Origin: an uncultured Lentisphaerota bacterium
GTDB lineage: Bacteria > Verrucomicrobiota > Lentisphaeria > Oligosphaerales > CAITYL01
Assembly: GCA_903894975.1 (NCBI GenBank)
Contig: CAITSE010000148.1
Location: forward strand, 1 to 34,061
Direction of reading: 5' to 3'
Length of the DNA: 34,061 bases
Position 1 is the first letter of the stretch, and each line of letters starts with the position of its first letter. The position numbers were made by a program, and so were the translations under genes. Shown here one piece after another: positions 7,449 to 19,295 of the stretch. The notes beneath the pieces are model-generated. The model was not told where the DNA came from, made no database searches, and was given only the letters and a program-made list of their open reading frames with translations.

Positions 7449-8498
7449 TCACACCGTCATACCGGCCTCCCGCTGGACGGCTTCCCATTCTTCCAGGATA
7501 GCGAGGACTGTGGCGGGATTGGAACCGGCGGAGACCTCGAACTGCACAATCACGCCGCCGGCCGGATCGAAGAAGTGCCGGGCGTACTCGCGGACCGCGT
7601 TCCGCCCCACCGCCGGATCCGGCGAGGGCAAAACCTGCTGCCGGTCGATCTCGCCCCAGAACGTGAGCTTGCCCTTGGCCCGGCGCGCCAGATCCGCCAT
7701 GTCCATGCAGAAGACCTGGGCGTTGAGCGCATTCACGCCGACCTCGACCAGGTCGTCGAAGATTTCGGCCGTGTGCCCGTCGGAATGCATGAACGCAAAC
7801 TTGCCGTGGCTCCGGGCCAGGTCGCAGTAGTCCCGGTACATCGGCTTGAACAACTCCCGCCAGATCCGCGGCGGGATTAGCAGTTGCCGCTGCGAACCCC
7901 AGTCGTCCATGAAATTCAACGCGTCCACGTCGGTGCCGGCCCAGAACTCGAATTCGCGCAGGTGATGCTCGTGTATGCGGCGAAGGATGCCGAGCACCCG
8001 TTCGTCCGGATCCATCATGTCCATCATCGCATTTTCCGTGCCGCGCAGGAATTGGTAGCGTTCCCAGGGGCGCGGGCAGCAGCCGGCGGTGACGAACTTG
8101 GTGGTGGCCGCGCAGCCGCGGTTGACCAGATCCCGCGCCGCCGCCGGATTTTCCGGCAGCGTTTCGACGGGCGGCCGGACCAACCGGTCCCAGTCGTCGA
8201 GTTCCGTCACGAGTGGAGACTTGACCTCGCCGATTACACCTGCCTGGAGATTGGTGAACTCGCAACCCCACTCGTCCACATACAGACCGACGTCATGCTG
8301 CCGGCCCCGGGTCCGCGCGGAGGGCCGGTACGGACTGGGCACACCGCTGAAATCCCCCGGCCAGCGCCGGTTCAGCTCAACCTTGAGCTGCGGCAGGTGC
8401 AGGTCGACCCAGGGCAGCATCCAGAGATTGACGGGCAGCCGCTCCGGCCAGGTGAAGGTCAGGGCGCGGCGGACAAGTTCGCGGGAGGTCTGGGACAT
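7449..8498 (-). CDS. Uroporphyrinogen decarboxylase (URO-D) family protein
   Basis: The 349-residue product has the TIM-barrel pattern of the URO-D superfamily (ALTFTWPERLPVNLW near the start, WGCEFTNLQ, DDWGSQRQLLIPPRIWRELF, then FAFMHSDGHTAEIFDDLVEV and GKLTFWGEIDRQ). Members include true HemE and many methyltransferase-like proteins of corrinoid systems. The sequence resembles the latter, divergent group common in PVC bacteria and sugar-degrading loci, so a role in heme synthesis is unlikely. No corrinoid protein or reductive activase is adjacent. The ATG at 8498 has a clear SD (AGGAG, 8508-8512 on the minus strand). The substrate is unknown. Confidence 0.75.
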   Translation of the reverse strand: MSQTSRELVRRALTFTWPERLPVNLWMLPWVDLHLPQLKVELNRRWPGDFSGVPSPYRPSARTRGRQHDVGLYVDEWGCEFTNLQAGVIGEVKSPLVTELDDWDRLVRPPVETLPENPAAARDLVNRGCAATTKFVTAGCCPRPWERYQFLRGTENAMMDMMDPDERVLGILRRIHEHHLREFEFWAGTDVDALNFMDDWGSQRQLLIPPRIWRELFKPMYRDYCDLARSHGKFAFMHSDGHTAEIFDDLVEVGVNALNAQVFCMDMADLARRAKGKLTFWGEIDRQQVLPSPDPAVGRNAVREYARHFFDPAGGVIVQFEVSAGSNPATVLAILEEWEAVQREAGMTV

Positions 8499-8832
8499 GG
8501 GAAATTTCTCCTGTCAGAAACGTGTTACAGGGAATCAGGAATGGCTTGAACAGAAGGCCGCGAAGTTCACGAAGTGTCTGCGGCCGAAAACCCGTTGTGT
8601 GCGTGAAAGCTACCCTATCCCAATAATTTTGTCTTGCGTTCAATCTGATATGCAATTGAGATCTGTTTTCTCGCCGAGGGCATGCAGACCTACCGGCTCC
8701 ACGGCCGCGAGCATGTTCTTAGGTGCTTTTATCTGCCGTAAGATGGATTACGGTATGGGATTTACCGGTTGCCGGAACGGAGTGGCCTGTTCCGGGTCGC
8801 GGTTGAGGGAACTTTCAGGAGACCGTCCGACC
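8499..8832. other. Divergent intergenic region with one repeat fragment
   Basis: This 334-base gap lies between two divergent genes, the URO-D protein (-) and bamA (+), so it should hold promoters for both, but no convincing -35/-10 pair was found. Bases 8546-8576 (TTGAACAGAAGGCCGCGAAG and following) belong to the AGAAGG(C)GC repeat family seen at 18365-18392 (opposite orientation), 19189-19278 and 21312. An AT-richer stretch at 8620-8670 is the best place for a promoter. No gene is seen. Confidence 0.6.
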
Positions 8833-11204
8833 ATGTCTTTTTTCCTCCGTCAGTGGCTCCGCCTTGGCGCGGTGGCCGCCATTCTCGGCACGGCCCAGGC
8901 CTCCGTCATCGAGCGTATTGTCCTCGAATCCACCGTGACCGGCGTTCCCGTCTCCCAGGAACAGGTCAACCAGTGCCTGGTCAGTGCGCCCCGGAGCACG
9001 TTCGACCCGGCCATCCTTTCCGAGGACATCAAGCGCCTGTTCCAGAGCGGCAATTACGAAGACGTGCAGAAGAGGTGACGTCGCTGCCCGGGGACAAGGT
9101 GCAGATCCTGCTCCGCCTCACCCCGCAGCGGTCCGTACGCACCGTCACCGTCACCGGCAACGACCTGGTCAAGACCAAGAAGCTCACCGAGGTGATCAAG
9201 CAGACCCAGGGTGCGCTGCTGGACATGAAGGTGGTCAACGAGGACGTCAACTCCATCCGCAAGATTTACCAGGACAAGGGGTACTACAAGACGGAAGTGA
9301 CGGCCGACGTGGTCCCGGCCAAGGACCGCCACGAGTCCACCGTCACCTACCGCGTCGTGGAGGAGCTGCGCTACAAGATTGACGACATCACCTTCACGGG
9401 CAACACCGCGTTCACGGCCAAGGAACTCAAGAAAAAGGTCGAGACCAAGTTTTCCGTCTGGAGTTTGGTTTTCCCCGCGAATTTCTACAACTTCGAGCAG
9501 CTCAAAACCGATTTGGACGTGCTGACCGAGCTTTACACCGGCAAGGGTTACTTTGACGTCAAGGTCAGTCATGACGAGAAAACCGGCTGCACCATCAGCG
9601 CCAACGGGAAATGGGTGACGCTGCAGGTGGACATCCGCGAGGGCGTCGCCTACAAGGTGGCGTCGGTCAACCTCCTCGGGGCCAAGCGTTTTCCCGCCGA
9701 GGAACTGCTGGCCCGGCCGAAAAACAAAAAAGGTGTGCTCCTCCCCAACGCCCTCATGCTGGAACCCGGCAAGGCGTATGACATCCAGGCCGAGCGCGCC
9801 ATGGCTGACCGCGTCCGCGCCAAGTACGATCCGGAAGGCTACATCGACCTCAAGGTCTATCCCCGCCACCTGTATGACGCCGCCGCCCACACGGTGGCCA
9901 TATCCTTCGAGGTGATCGAGGGCAAGCCCTGCACCATCCGCGACATCCTCATCACCGGCAACCAGGTCACCCAGGACCGGGTCATCCGCCGTGAAATCGC
10001 CGCCAACCCCGGCGGCATCAATCCCGAAGACAAGGCTGACGGCGGCAAGATCCGCGCCGCCAAGCAGCGGCTCAAGAACCTCAACTACTTCGAAGATCCG
10101 ATCGAAATCACGCCCATGGCCACCGAACGCGACGACCAGAAAGACCTGGAAGTCGCGCTCAAAGAAAAGCGGACCGGCAACCTCATGCTCGGCGTCGGCT
10201 ATTCCACCGACGACTCCTTTGTCGGCATGGTGGAGATCTCCCAGTCCAACTTCGACATCAGCAACTGGCCGAAATTTACCGGCGCCGGGCAGCGCGCCAG
10301 CCTGCGCCTGGCCCTGGGCACCCAACGCCAGGACGTAACCCTCGGCTTCACCGAACCCTGGTTCATGGACCGGCGCCTGCGCCTGGATTGGGAATTGTAC
10401 GCCCGCGAACGCGATCAAGACTATTACACCCAGACCGACATGGGCACCCAGGTGATGCTCACCAAGAAGCTGTTCGAGAACGCCCCCGAGGAGAGCGAGG
10501 AACAATATTGGAACCATTCCGTCGGCTACCGCTTTGATCGTGCTGGGCTCAAGGAATTTGACTCCGGCACGGCAACATTCATCACAGACCAAGAAGGCAA
10601 TTACAACAACAGCACCTTGATCTACCGCATCCAGCGGATGACCATCGACGACGTCAAACGCCCGACCCGCGGCTCCAAGGTCCAGTTCACCTCCGAACTC
10701 AGCCCGCAATGGCTCGGCTCCTACAGCGACATCTACCGGCTCAACCTGATCGGCACCAAATTCTTCCCGATCAAGAAATGCGTACTGAAACTGGAGGCCG
10801 AAGCCGGCGTGGTCGACAATCTCTCCGGGGATCAACCGGTTCTCTTCGACCGCTACTTCGCCGGCGGCCAGAACTCAATCCGCGGCTTCAAGCGCCGCCA
10901 GGTCGGCCCCGTCGACGTCAATGACAACCCCTACGGCGGCGAATCGCTGCTGCGCGGCACCGTCGAGTTCATCTACCCCATCATCGACATGATCCGCGGC
11001 AGCGTCTGGACCGATTTCGGCAATGTCTGGGTGGACTCCTACAGGCAAGATCCCTCCGACGTCAACATCAGCATCGGTGTCGGCCTGCAATTGGATCTGC
11101 CCATCGGCCCGATCCGGCTTGACTACGGCTTTCCCGTCGTCACCAAAGAGAGTGACCTCGGCAAGTCCGGCCGCTTCCACTTCGGCGTGAATTACGTCTT
11201 CTGA
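8833..11204 (+). CDS. bamA: Outer membrane protein assembly factor BamA, frame broken by an apparent 1-base deletion
   Basis: BamA inserts beta-barrel proteins into the outer membrane. The N-terminus reads from ATG 8833 (signal peptide to about residue 23, then the first POTRA) and hits a TGA at 9076-9078. The protein continues one frame back from about 9072 (EVTSLPGDKVQILLRL) to the TGA at 11202-11204. One added base near 9070-9071 would restore about 790 residues, normal for BamA. Five POTRA domains cover roughly residues 25-420, and the Omp85 barrel follows, with the conserved IRGF motif (GGQNSIRGFKRR) and a C-terminal phenylalanine (HFGVNYVF). SD AGGAGA is at 8816-8821. The LptF/G-family gene starts five bases after the stop. 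Confidence 0.92.
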
Positions 11205-11209
11205 GAACG

Positions 11210-12316
11210 ATGCGGATACTCAACCTCTACATCGCCCGCAAACTGCTTTTCACCACCCTGGCCGCCACGGGGGTGTTGACCTTTGTGATGATCGCCGGCA
11301 GCCTGTACCGGCTCTTTGACTTGCTCTCCCGCGGCGTTTCTCCGGCGAGCCTGGTGTCGCTGCTGCTGCTGCTCGTCCCCATCGCCCTCAAGTTCACCCT
11401 GCCCTTTTCCGTGCTCTGCGCCGTGATCCTGGTGTTCAGCCGCCTGTCGGCCGACAACGAGATCACCGCCATGCGCGCCACCGGCACCGGCCTCTGGCAA
11501 ATCGTCACCCCCGCCCTGCTCCTCGGCATCCTGCTCAGCGTCTTCTGTGCCTGGCTGCAACTGGACCTGGCCCCGCGCTGCCGCTGGAAGCTGGACATGA
11601 TCAAGGACAGCGAAGGCGCCCGCACCCCCCTGGCCCTGATCGAACCCGGGCGCCCCGTCTCCCTGCCCGGTTATATCATCTACACCAGCAGCCGCGACCA
11701 AAACCGCCTTTATGACCTGCGTGTCTATGTGATGGGCAAGGACCACCGGCTCGCCCAGGACATCACCGCCCGCTACGGTGACGTCCGCGTCAACGAAGAC
11801 CTGCAGATCATCGAGTTCCTCCTCCACGACGCCCAGGTTTCCGCCGCCGACCCCGCCGCCCCCCGGGAATCCGCCCGTCAGCAGCGCGCCGCCGGCAAAA
11901 CCATGTTCCTGCCCGTGGATTACGGCGACCAGCTCAACCGCAAGGATGTCACCCGCCGGGGCAAGTATCAGGACACCAGCGGCCTCATCGGCCTGATCCA
12001 GGTCTACAGCGATCTGGGCTGGGAAAAAGAAATCGGCCAACTCCGGATGGAACTGCACAAACGCCTTTCCATGTCCCTTTCCCCGTTCGCCTTTATTCTG
12101 ATCGGCATTCCGTTCGGCATCCGCACCCGGCGCAGCGAGGCCGCCGTCGGCATGGTCCTCTCTCTGATCCTGGCCACCATCTTCTATGCCTTTCTGATCG
12201 CCGCGGACGAACTCAAGAACCGCTACCAGGTCACCGGAGAGATCCTGGTCTGGCTGCCGAACCTCCTCTACCAGGTCGGCGGGCTCTGGGCCCTGTATCG
12301 CCTGGCGAAGCATTGA
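11210..12316 (+). CDS. LptF/LptG-family lipopolysaccharide export permease (YjgP/YjgQ)
   Basis: The 368-residue inner-membrane protein has the LptF/LptG layout: three N-terminal membrane spans (from about residues 12-35, 45-75 and 95-120), a periplasmic beta-jellyroll domain (about 130-275), and three C-terminal spans ending at GLWALYRLAKH. The cytoplasmic coupling segment SADNEITAMRATGTGLWQI is characteristic. With LptB it would power LPS extraction to the LptA bridge. It starts five bases after bamA, so the two envelope-assembly genes form one operon. Only one permease gene is here; its partner lies elsewhere. F and G cannot be told apart with certainty from sequence alone. Confidence 0.88.
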   Translation: MRILNLYIARKLLFTTLAATGVLTFVMIAGSLYRLFDLLSRGVSPASLVSLLLLLVPIALKFTLPFSVLCAVILVFSRLSADNEITAMRATGTGLWQIVTPALLLGILLSVFCAWLQLDLAPRCRWKLDMIKDSEGARTPLALIEPGRPVSLPGYIIYTSSRDQNRLYDLRVYVMGKDHRLAQDITARYGDVRVNEDLQIIEFLLHDAQVSAADPAAPRESARQQRAAGKTMFLPVDYGDQLNRKDVTRRGKYQDTSGLIGLIQVYSDLGWEKEIGQLRMELHKRLSMSLSPFAFILIGIPFGIRTRRSEAAVGMVLSLILATIFYAFLIAADELKNRYQVTGEILVWLPNLLYQVGGLWALYRLAKH

Positions 12317-12544
12317 AATGGGTTGTGGGTTTGAAGACGGTGGGAAGACGACGGTCTCCTTTGTGATCCAGCGATACCCATCGATAGCCCTCGACGGCAC
12401 CCGATGGCTCTCGACCAATCCCCTCCGCCAGCCCTGCCGGCCGGCCACCGCACATGCCGGAAGCCGCAACGGCCGCTCAGCTCCGGCGAGACGCTCGCCC
12501 GGGGCCTCCGCCATTTCGTCACCGGGAACCTGGCGATGCCGTAA

Positions 12545-13996
12545 TCAAGCGCGGCCGGCGTTGTCTTCAACGATGGGGGCCGCGTTCATGACGTCGGGGA
12601 TGACGGGATATTCGCCGTCGAAACAGGCGCAGCAGTAGTCTTTGGCGGGATGGGCCGTGACACAACTGAGCATGCCTTCCTGGGAGAGGTAGGCCAGGCT
12701 GTCGAGCTGGAGCTGGCGGGCCATTTCGGCCAGGAATTCGGCGCCAGTGCCGCCGACCTTGTTGGCCATGAGCTTTTCGCGGTCGGGGAAGTCGATGCCG
12801 AAATAGCAGCCGTGGCGGTGCGGCGGGCAGGTGACGCGCATGTGGATTTCCCGAGCGCCGGCTTCGCGCAAGGTGTGGATGCGCGCCTTGCTGGTGGAAC
12901 CGCGGACAATGCTGTCCTCGATCAGACAGATGCGTTTGCCCTTGAGCGCCTCGACGATGGGCTGCATCTTGCGCTGGACAAGCTTGCGCCGGGAGGAGAG
13001 CCCGGGGTCAATGAAGGTGCGTCCGACATAGTGGTTGCGGCTCAGTCCCATGTCGAAGGGAACGCCGGATTGTTCGGCATAGCCCAGGGCGGCGTAGGTG
13101 CCGCTGTCGGGGACCGGCATAACCACGTCCACATCCGCCGGGGATTCGATGGCCAGGCGGCGGCCCATGGCCTTGCGGACCTCGTAGACACTGTCGCCGA
13201 AGACATAGCTGCCGGGCCGGGCGAAATAGACATGCTCGAAAATACAGTGCGCCCGGCGCGGGCTTTCGGCAAAGCGGCGGCTGACCATGGAGCCATCTTT
13301 CTCCCAGAAAATGATCTCGCCCGGTTCGACTTCGCGGACGTATTCGGCCCCGGCCACGCTCAGTGCGATACTTTCGCTGGCCACCATCCAGCCACCGTCC
13401 TTGAACCGACCCAGGCAGAGCGGGCGGAACCCGAGAGGATCACGCACCGCGGTCATCCGCCCCTTGGAGAGGAGTAGCAGGCAGAACGCGCCCTTGAGAC
13501 GCCCCAGCGCCTCGACCAGCGCCTCGCGGTAGTCATGATTGTGCCGGTGCAGGCAGCGTGCCATGAGATGGAGCACGAGTTCGGTGTCGGTGGTGGTTTG
13601 GAAAATAGCGCCTTCGGCCTGGAGTTCCGAGCGCAGGGTGCCGGCGTTGCAGATGGTGCCGTTGTGGGCGACGCCGACGAACTCGCCGTTGATGTTAGCC
13701 ATGAGCGGCTGGGCGTTGACCACGGTGGAGGCGCCGGCGGTGGAGTATCGGACATGGGAGATGGCGTGGCTGATCGTGGCCTTACGCCAGGCGGCGGGCA
13801 GGGTCGCAAACACCTCGTCCACCAGCCCCGCCCCCTTGTGCAGATGACAGGTGCCGTCGAAGGCGGCCATCACGCCCGCCGCCTCCTGACCGCGGTGCTG
13901 AAGCGAGTGCAGCCCCAAATGGGTCAGATCCAGAATCCCTTCGGATCCCGTACAGCCGCACAGGCCGCAATATTCACGCGGTTTCTCGGAAATCAT
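12545..13996 (-). CDS. purF: Amidophosphoribosyltransferase
   Basis: PurF catalyses the first step of purine synthesis, glutamine plus PRPP to phosphoribosylamine. The 483-residue product has the N-terminal glutamine amidotransferase domain with the nucleophile Cys10 (YCGLCG) after a short propeptide, then LGLHSLQHRGQEAAGV, and a C-terminal phosphoribosyltransferase domain with the PRPP loop ICLIEDSIVRGSTSK. Cysteines in CIFEHVYFARPG, VTCPPHRHGCYFG and KDYCCACFDGEYP fit the iron-sulfur form known from Bacillus subtilis. It lies 43 bases downstream of pyrG on the same strand, forming a nucleotide-synthesis pair. Confidence 0.95.
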   Translation of the reverse strand: MISEKPREYCGLCGCTGSEGILDLTHLGLHSLQHRGQEAAGVMAAFDGTCHLHKGAGLVDEVFATLPAAWRKATISHAISHVRYSTAGASTVVNAQPLMANINGEFVGVAHNGTICNAGTLRSELQAEGAIFQTTTDTELVLHLMARCLHRHNHDYREALVEALGRLKGAFCLLLLSKGRMTAVRDPLGFRPLCLGRFKDGGWMVASESIALSVAGAEYVREVEPGEIIFWEKDGSMVSRRFAESPRRAHCIFEHVYFARPGSYVFGDSVYEVRKAMGRRLAIESPADVDVVMPVPDSGTYAALGYAEQSGVPFDMGLSRNHYVGRTFIDPGLSSRRKLVQRKMQPIVEALKGKRICLIEDSIVRGSTSKARIHTLREAGAREIHMRVTCPPHRHGCYFGIDFPDREKLMANKVGGTGAEFLAEMARQLQLDSLAYLSQEGMLSCVTAHPAKDYCCACFDGEYPVIPDVMNAAPIVEDNAGRA

Positions 13997-14039
13997 ATAT
14001 CACCCGAACTTGCAGGGGTTGATGAAAAGCCGGAACGCG

Positions 14040-16161
<2,122 letters not shown>

Positions 16162-16398
16162 TCAGCCCGGTTTGTCCGCCGGCTTGTCCGGGGAGGACGA
16201 AGTGCTCTTGCCGGCGTCTTTGGCGGACTTGGCCTTGTTCTCTTCCGACATGTCCTCGATCAGGCCGTCCTTGGCCTTCTTGAACTCATTGATGCCCTTG
16301 CCCAGACCGCGCGCAATTTCCGGGATCTTCTTCGCGCCGAAGATCAGCAGGACGATCAGGAAGATGACCAACAATTCCGGTAAGCCGATATTACTCAT
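16162..16398 (-). CDS. tatA: Twin-arginine translocase subunit TatA
   Basis: TatA oligomers form the transport-active element of the Tat pathway for folded proteins. The 78-residue product has one N-terminal membrane helix ([20 protein letters not shown]), the FGxKKxPE hinge motif and an amphipathic helix ([15 protein letters not shown]), then a charged disordered tail. Its start overlaps the end of tatC by eight bases, so it is translated as the downstream gene of a tatC-tatA pair. No separate TatB is seen, and this protein may serve both roles. Confidence 0.93.
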   Translation of the reverse strand: MSNIGLPELLVIFLIVLLIFGAKKIPEIARGLGKGINEFKKAKDGLIEDMSEENKAKSAKDAGKSTSSSPDKPADKPG

Positions 16399-17248
16399 CT
16401 GACACCGCCTTCCGTTTTTCGCGTTTGTGAGCGTACCATGTACTTACTTCGTAGAAAAACCACATCGGCATCCCCACCATGCACTGGGTGAAGATGTCCG
16501 GCGTGGGCGTGATAAAGGCGGCCAGCACAAAAATGCCCACCACGGCATAGGGCCGGGCCTTGGACAGCTGGGCCGCCTTGAGCACGCCCAGCTGCACCAG
16601 GGCGATGAGCACCACCGGCAATTCGAAAGACAACCCCACGGCCAGCATCAGATGCACACAGAAGCTCAGGTAGGTGTTCAACGGCCAAAGCTGTTTGACC
16701 CCGGAAAAACTGAACCCGATGAACATCGGCAGCGCGGGAAAAAGCATGGCATACCCCGCAACCACGCCGCCCAGGAAAAAGACCGCACCCGCCAGGATCG
16801 CCAGGCGCGCCACCTTCCGTTCGTGGGCATACAGCGCCGGCCGGATGAACCCCGCCAGAAACCACAACACCAGCGGCGCCGCCAACACACAGCCGACCAG
16901 CGCCGCCAGTTGGAGCCGGCTCATGAACGCCGCCATGGGCGCGTCAAAGAACAGATCCACCTTCCCTTCCACCCCGGCCAGCGGCCGCATCATCAGCTTC
17001 AGGACCAGGTCCAGCGTAAACCACCCCACCACGGTGCCGGCCGCCAACGCCGCGACACAGCGGAAGATCACCCACCGCAGTTCTTCCAAATGATCCCATA
17101 GCGACATGCCCGGCGTCTCGTCCCCGGCAGGCGCGTCATCCCCGTCCGCCCCGGACGCCGCCGCGGCAGGCTGTGTCACCCCCGCCGGCGCCAAACCGGA
17201 GGATTCTTCCCGCAACTCGGGATACGGTTGTTCGGAATCTTCGCTCAC
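16391..17248 (-). CDS. tatC: Sec-independent protein translocase subunit TatC
   Basis: TatC is the twin-arginine signal peptide receptor. The 285-residue product has a family core of six membrane spans beginning with [16 protein letters not shown], where the LEELR segment holds the conserved glutamate used in signal peptide recognition. It is preceded by an acidic, alanine/proline-rich extension of about 47 residues, longer than usual. A start at the internal Met of [10 protein letters not shown] (17107) would give a standard-length TatC and cannot be excluded. It is upstream of tatA and overlaps it. Confidence 0.92.
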   Translation of the reverse strand: MSEDSEQPYPELREESSGLAPAGVTQPAAAASGADGDDAPAGDETPGMSLWDHLEELRWVIFRCVAALAAGTVVGWFTLDLVLKLMMRPLAGVEGKVDLFFDAPMAAFMSRLQLAALVGCVLAAPLVLWFLAGFIRPALYAHERKVARLAILAGAVFFLGGVVAGYAMLFPALPMFIGFSFSGVKQLWPLNTYLSFCVHLMLAVGLSFELPVVLIALVQLGVLKAAQLSKARPYAVVGIFVLAAFITPTPDIFTQCMVGMPMWFFYEVSTWYAHKREKRKAVSDE

Positions 17249-17447
17249 GATGCCGCCAATATACCCCGTCCCGCCTCACGCCAAATGCCGAGCCCCTTAA
17301 CCGAAGCGCCTTTTCACCTCCGACTCAGGATATATTGCTCCGTTCCCACAACTCGCAACCCGCAACGCCTTCCTCCCCTCCTTCTCTCCTTCCCCCCACA
17401 GACCACAGACCCACAAGCCACAGGCCTTTCCCCCTCCCCCCCAACCC

Positions 17448-18251
17448 ATGAGCTGCCACGCCGCCTTGGAACTTGATCACCACGGCCGCGGCGCCAGTCC
17501 CGTTCACGGACTGGATCCGCTGGCCAAGCTGCTGGCCGCGGCAGGGGTGACGCTGGCGGCGATCTCGTTCCCCAAGCATGCCACCGGCGAACTGCTGCCG
17601 CTTTTCCTCTTCCCCGCGCTGCTGATGGCCCTCGGACAGGTGCCGCTCCGGCCGTTCTTCCGCCTGCTGCTCATCGGCCTGCCCTTTGCCGTCATGGCCG
17701 GGGTCTGGAACATCTTCCTGGACCCGGCCCGGGTGCGGCTTCCGAGCGGCGTGGAATTCTCCGCCGGCTGGCTCTCCTTCCTCTCGATCCTGCTGCGCTA
17801 CCTGCTGACCGCCGGAACCGTGCTGGCCCTCATCGGCACAACCTCGTTCCCGCGCCTGCTCCAGGCGTTCATCCGGCTGCATGCGCCGCACGCCTTTGTC
17901 CAGCTCCTGAACCTGCTCTACCGCTACATCTTCGTGCTGACCGAGGAAGGCCGCGCCCTGACCCATGCCTGGCAACTCCGCTGTCCGCAGCGACGCCTCC
18001 CGGACCCCGCCGTCGCCGCCGGCCTGGCCGGCAACCTCTTCCTCCGCACCGAGGCGCGCTCCCGCCGCATCTACCGCGCCATGACCCTGCGCGGCTACGA
18101 CGGCACCCTGCCCTTCCGCACCCATGAAGGCTGGACCCGCCGCGACCTGCTCTTCCTCCTGCTCGTCCTGGCCGCCACCGCCGCCGTACGCCTCCTGCCC
18201 CTGACCCAATGGCTCGGGGGAGCCGCCCTGAAATTCCCCGGAGTACAGTAG
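17448..18251 (+). CDS. cbiQ: ECF transporter transmembrane (T) component, CbiQ family
   Basis: CbiQ/EcfT couples the ATPase to the substrate-binding S subunit of energy-coupling-factor importers. The 267-residue product has the GLDPLAKLLAA start typical of CbiQ, several membrane spans, and the EcfT coupling motif near residues 203-217 (EARSRRIYRAMTLRGY, containing the A-R-S and M-x-x-R-G elements). The CbiQ type suggests cobalt or nickel uptake, but CbiM/CbiN are not in this window, so the substrate is inferred only. No SD precedes the ATG; the upstream 200 bases are pyrimidine-rich filler with repeat-like CCACAGACC words. The ATPase gene follows 186 bases later. Confidence 0.85.
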   Translation: MSCHAALELDHHGRGASPVHGLDPLAKLLAAAGVTLAAISFPKHATGELLPLFLFPALLMALGQVPLRPFFRLLLIGLPFAVMAGVWNIFLDPARVRLPSGVEFSAGWLSFLSILLRYLLTAGTVLALIGTTSFPRLLQAFIRLHAPHAFVQLLNLLYRYIFVLTEEGRALTHAWQLRCPQRRLPDPAVAAGLAGNLFLRTEARSRRIYRAMTLRGYDGTLPFRTHEGWTRRDLLFLLLVLAATAAVRLLPLTQWLGGAALKFPGVQ

Positions 18252-18437
18252 CAAAATCCTTTTTGTGTCAGCCCTTCCGTCAGAACCGCGCACGTAAGTA
18301 AGCGGACTCTCCATTCACAGGAAAAGCGCCTCACAAACAAAGAACTTTTTTCAACCCAAACCCTTCATGACCTTCGTGCCCTTCTGTTCAAATTCCGGTG
18401 ACTTGATTCAGGATCCAACCTCCTGTTTGAGGATGTT

Positions 18438-19190
18438 ATGCCCGAGCCCGCCATCCAGATCGAAAAACTCACCTTCGGCTACCACGCCGGCGAAAAGGCC
18501 CTGGACGCCCTGGACCTGGAAGTCCGCGACGGCGAGTGCCTGGGCATCGTCGGCCCCAACGGCGCCGGCAAGACCACCCTGGTCCTGACCCTGGCCGGGT
18601 TCTGCATGCCGGACTCCGGCAGTGTCCGCATCCTCGGTCAGGACTTGCGCCGCGAAAACCTGGCCGGCATCCGCGCCCGCATGGGTTTTGTCCTCCAGAA
18701 CCTGGACGACCAGCTCTTCATGCCGACCGTGCTGGAGGACGTCACCATCGGCCCGCTCAAGGTCGGCCTGCCGCCGGCCGAGGCCGAGGCCAAAGCCATC
18801 CATCTTCTGGAGCGCATGGGCTTGGCGCCGCTTGCCAACGAGTTCCCCGGCCATCTCTCGGCCGGTCAGAAACGGCTGTCCACCCTGGCCACCGCGCTCA
18901 TTCAGGACCCGGAACTGCTGATCCTGGACGAGCCCACGCTCTACCTCGATCCCTACGCCCGCCGCATCTTCATCGAACAGGTCCGGCCCCTGCCCCACAC
19001 CCGGCTTGTCATCTCCCATGATTTGGAGATGGTCCTGGAACTCTGCACCCGCATCGTCATCCTCGACCACGGCCGCATCGCCGCCGCCGGCCTCCCCAAC
19101 GCACTCCTCGCCGACCCCGCCCTCATGGCCGCCCACCGACTCGAAGTCCCGCACTCGCTCCGGCGGCCAAACGCAACCGCAATGCATTGA
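18438..19190 (+). CDS. cbiO: ECF transporter ATP-binding protein, CbiO family
   Basis: This is the ATPase of the energy-coupling-factor importer. The 250-residue product has Walker A (GPNGAGKTT, about residues 38-46), the Q-loop (FVLQNLDDQLF, characteristic of EcfA/CbiO), the signature LSAGQKR in place of LSGGQ, Walker B (LLILDEPTLYLDP) and the switch histidine (VISHD). GAGGA at 18428-18432 is its SD. The TGA stop at 19188-19190 overlaps the first two bases of the repeat at 19189. The leader before the start (about 18365-18392) holds another unit of the same repeat family. Confidence 0.9.
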   Translation: MPEPAIQIEKLTFGYHAGEKALDALDLEVRDGECLGIVGPNGAGKTTLVLTLAGFCMPDSGSVRILGQDLRRENLAGIRARMGFVLQNLDDQLFMPTVLEDVTIGPLKVGLPPAEAEAKAIHLLERMGLAPLANEFPGHLSAGQKRLSTLATALIQDPELLILDEPTLYLDPYARRIFIEQVRPLPHTRLVISHDLEMVLELCTRIVILDHGRIAAAGLPNALLADPALMAAHRLEVPHSLRRPNATAMH

Positions 19191-19278
19191 ACAGAAGGCG
19201 CAAAGACGCAAAGGAATTCGTTTGCTTTGCGCCTTGGCGAGAGAAAAATTCTTCTTCGCGCCTTTGCGCCTTCTGTTC
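19189..19278. repeat. Inverted repeat of the GAACAGAAGGCGCAAAGACG family
   Basis: Left arm 19189-19208 and right arm 19259-19278 pair over 20 bases with one mismatch; a further copy of the core word (TTTGCGCCTTGGCGAGAG) lies between. The left arm supplies the last two bases of the cbiO stop codon. Single units occur at 8546-8576, 18365-18392 and 21312-21332. A similar AGACGCAAAGG-type repeat is widespread in PVC and cyanobacterial intergenic DNA in my recollection. Confidence 0.8.
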
Positions 19279-19295
19279 AATTTGGATTCCTCTTC

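Noticed and set aside
9054-10835. A long minus-strand ORF opposite bamA
   Set aside because: It is antisense to a clear BamA coding region and arises from GC-rich third positions.
12317-12544. A gene or terminator between the convergent LptF/G-family gene and purF
   Set aside because: Only weak hairpins (GGCGAG/CTCGCC, CCATCG/CGATGG) and no T tracts or plausible ORF were seen.
18385-18400. GTTCAAATTCC as a tRNA T-arm
   Set aside because: No acceptor, D or anticodon arms surround it; it is part of the AGAAGG repeat family (reverse orientation).
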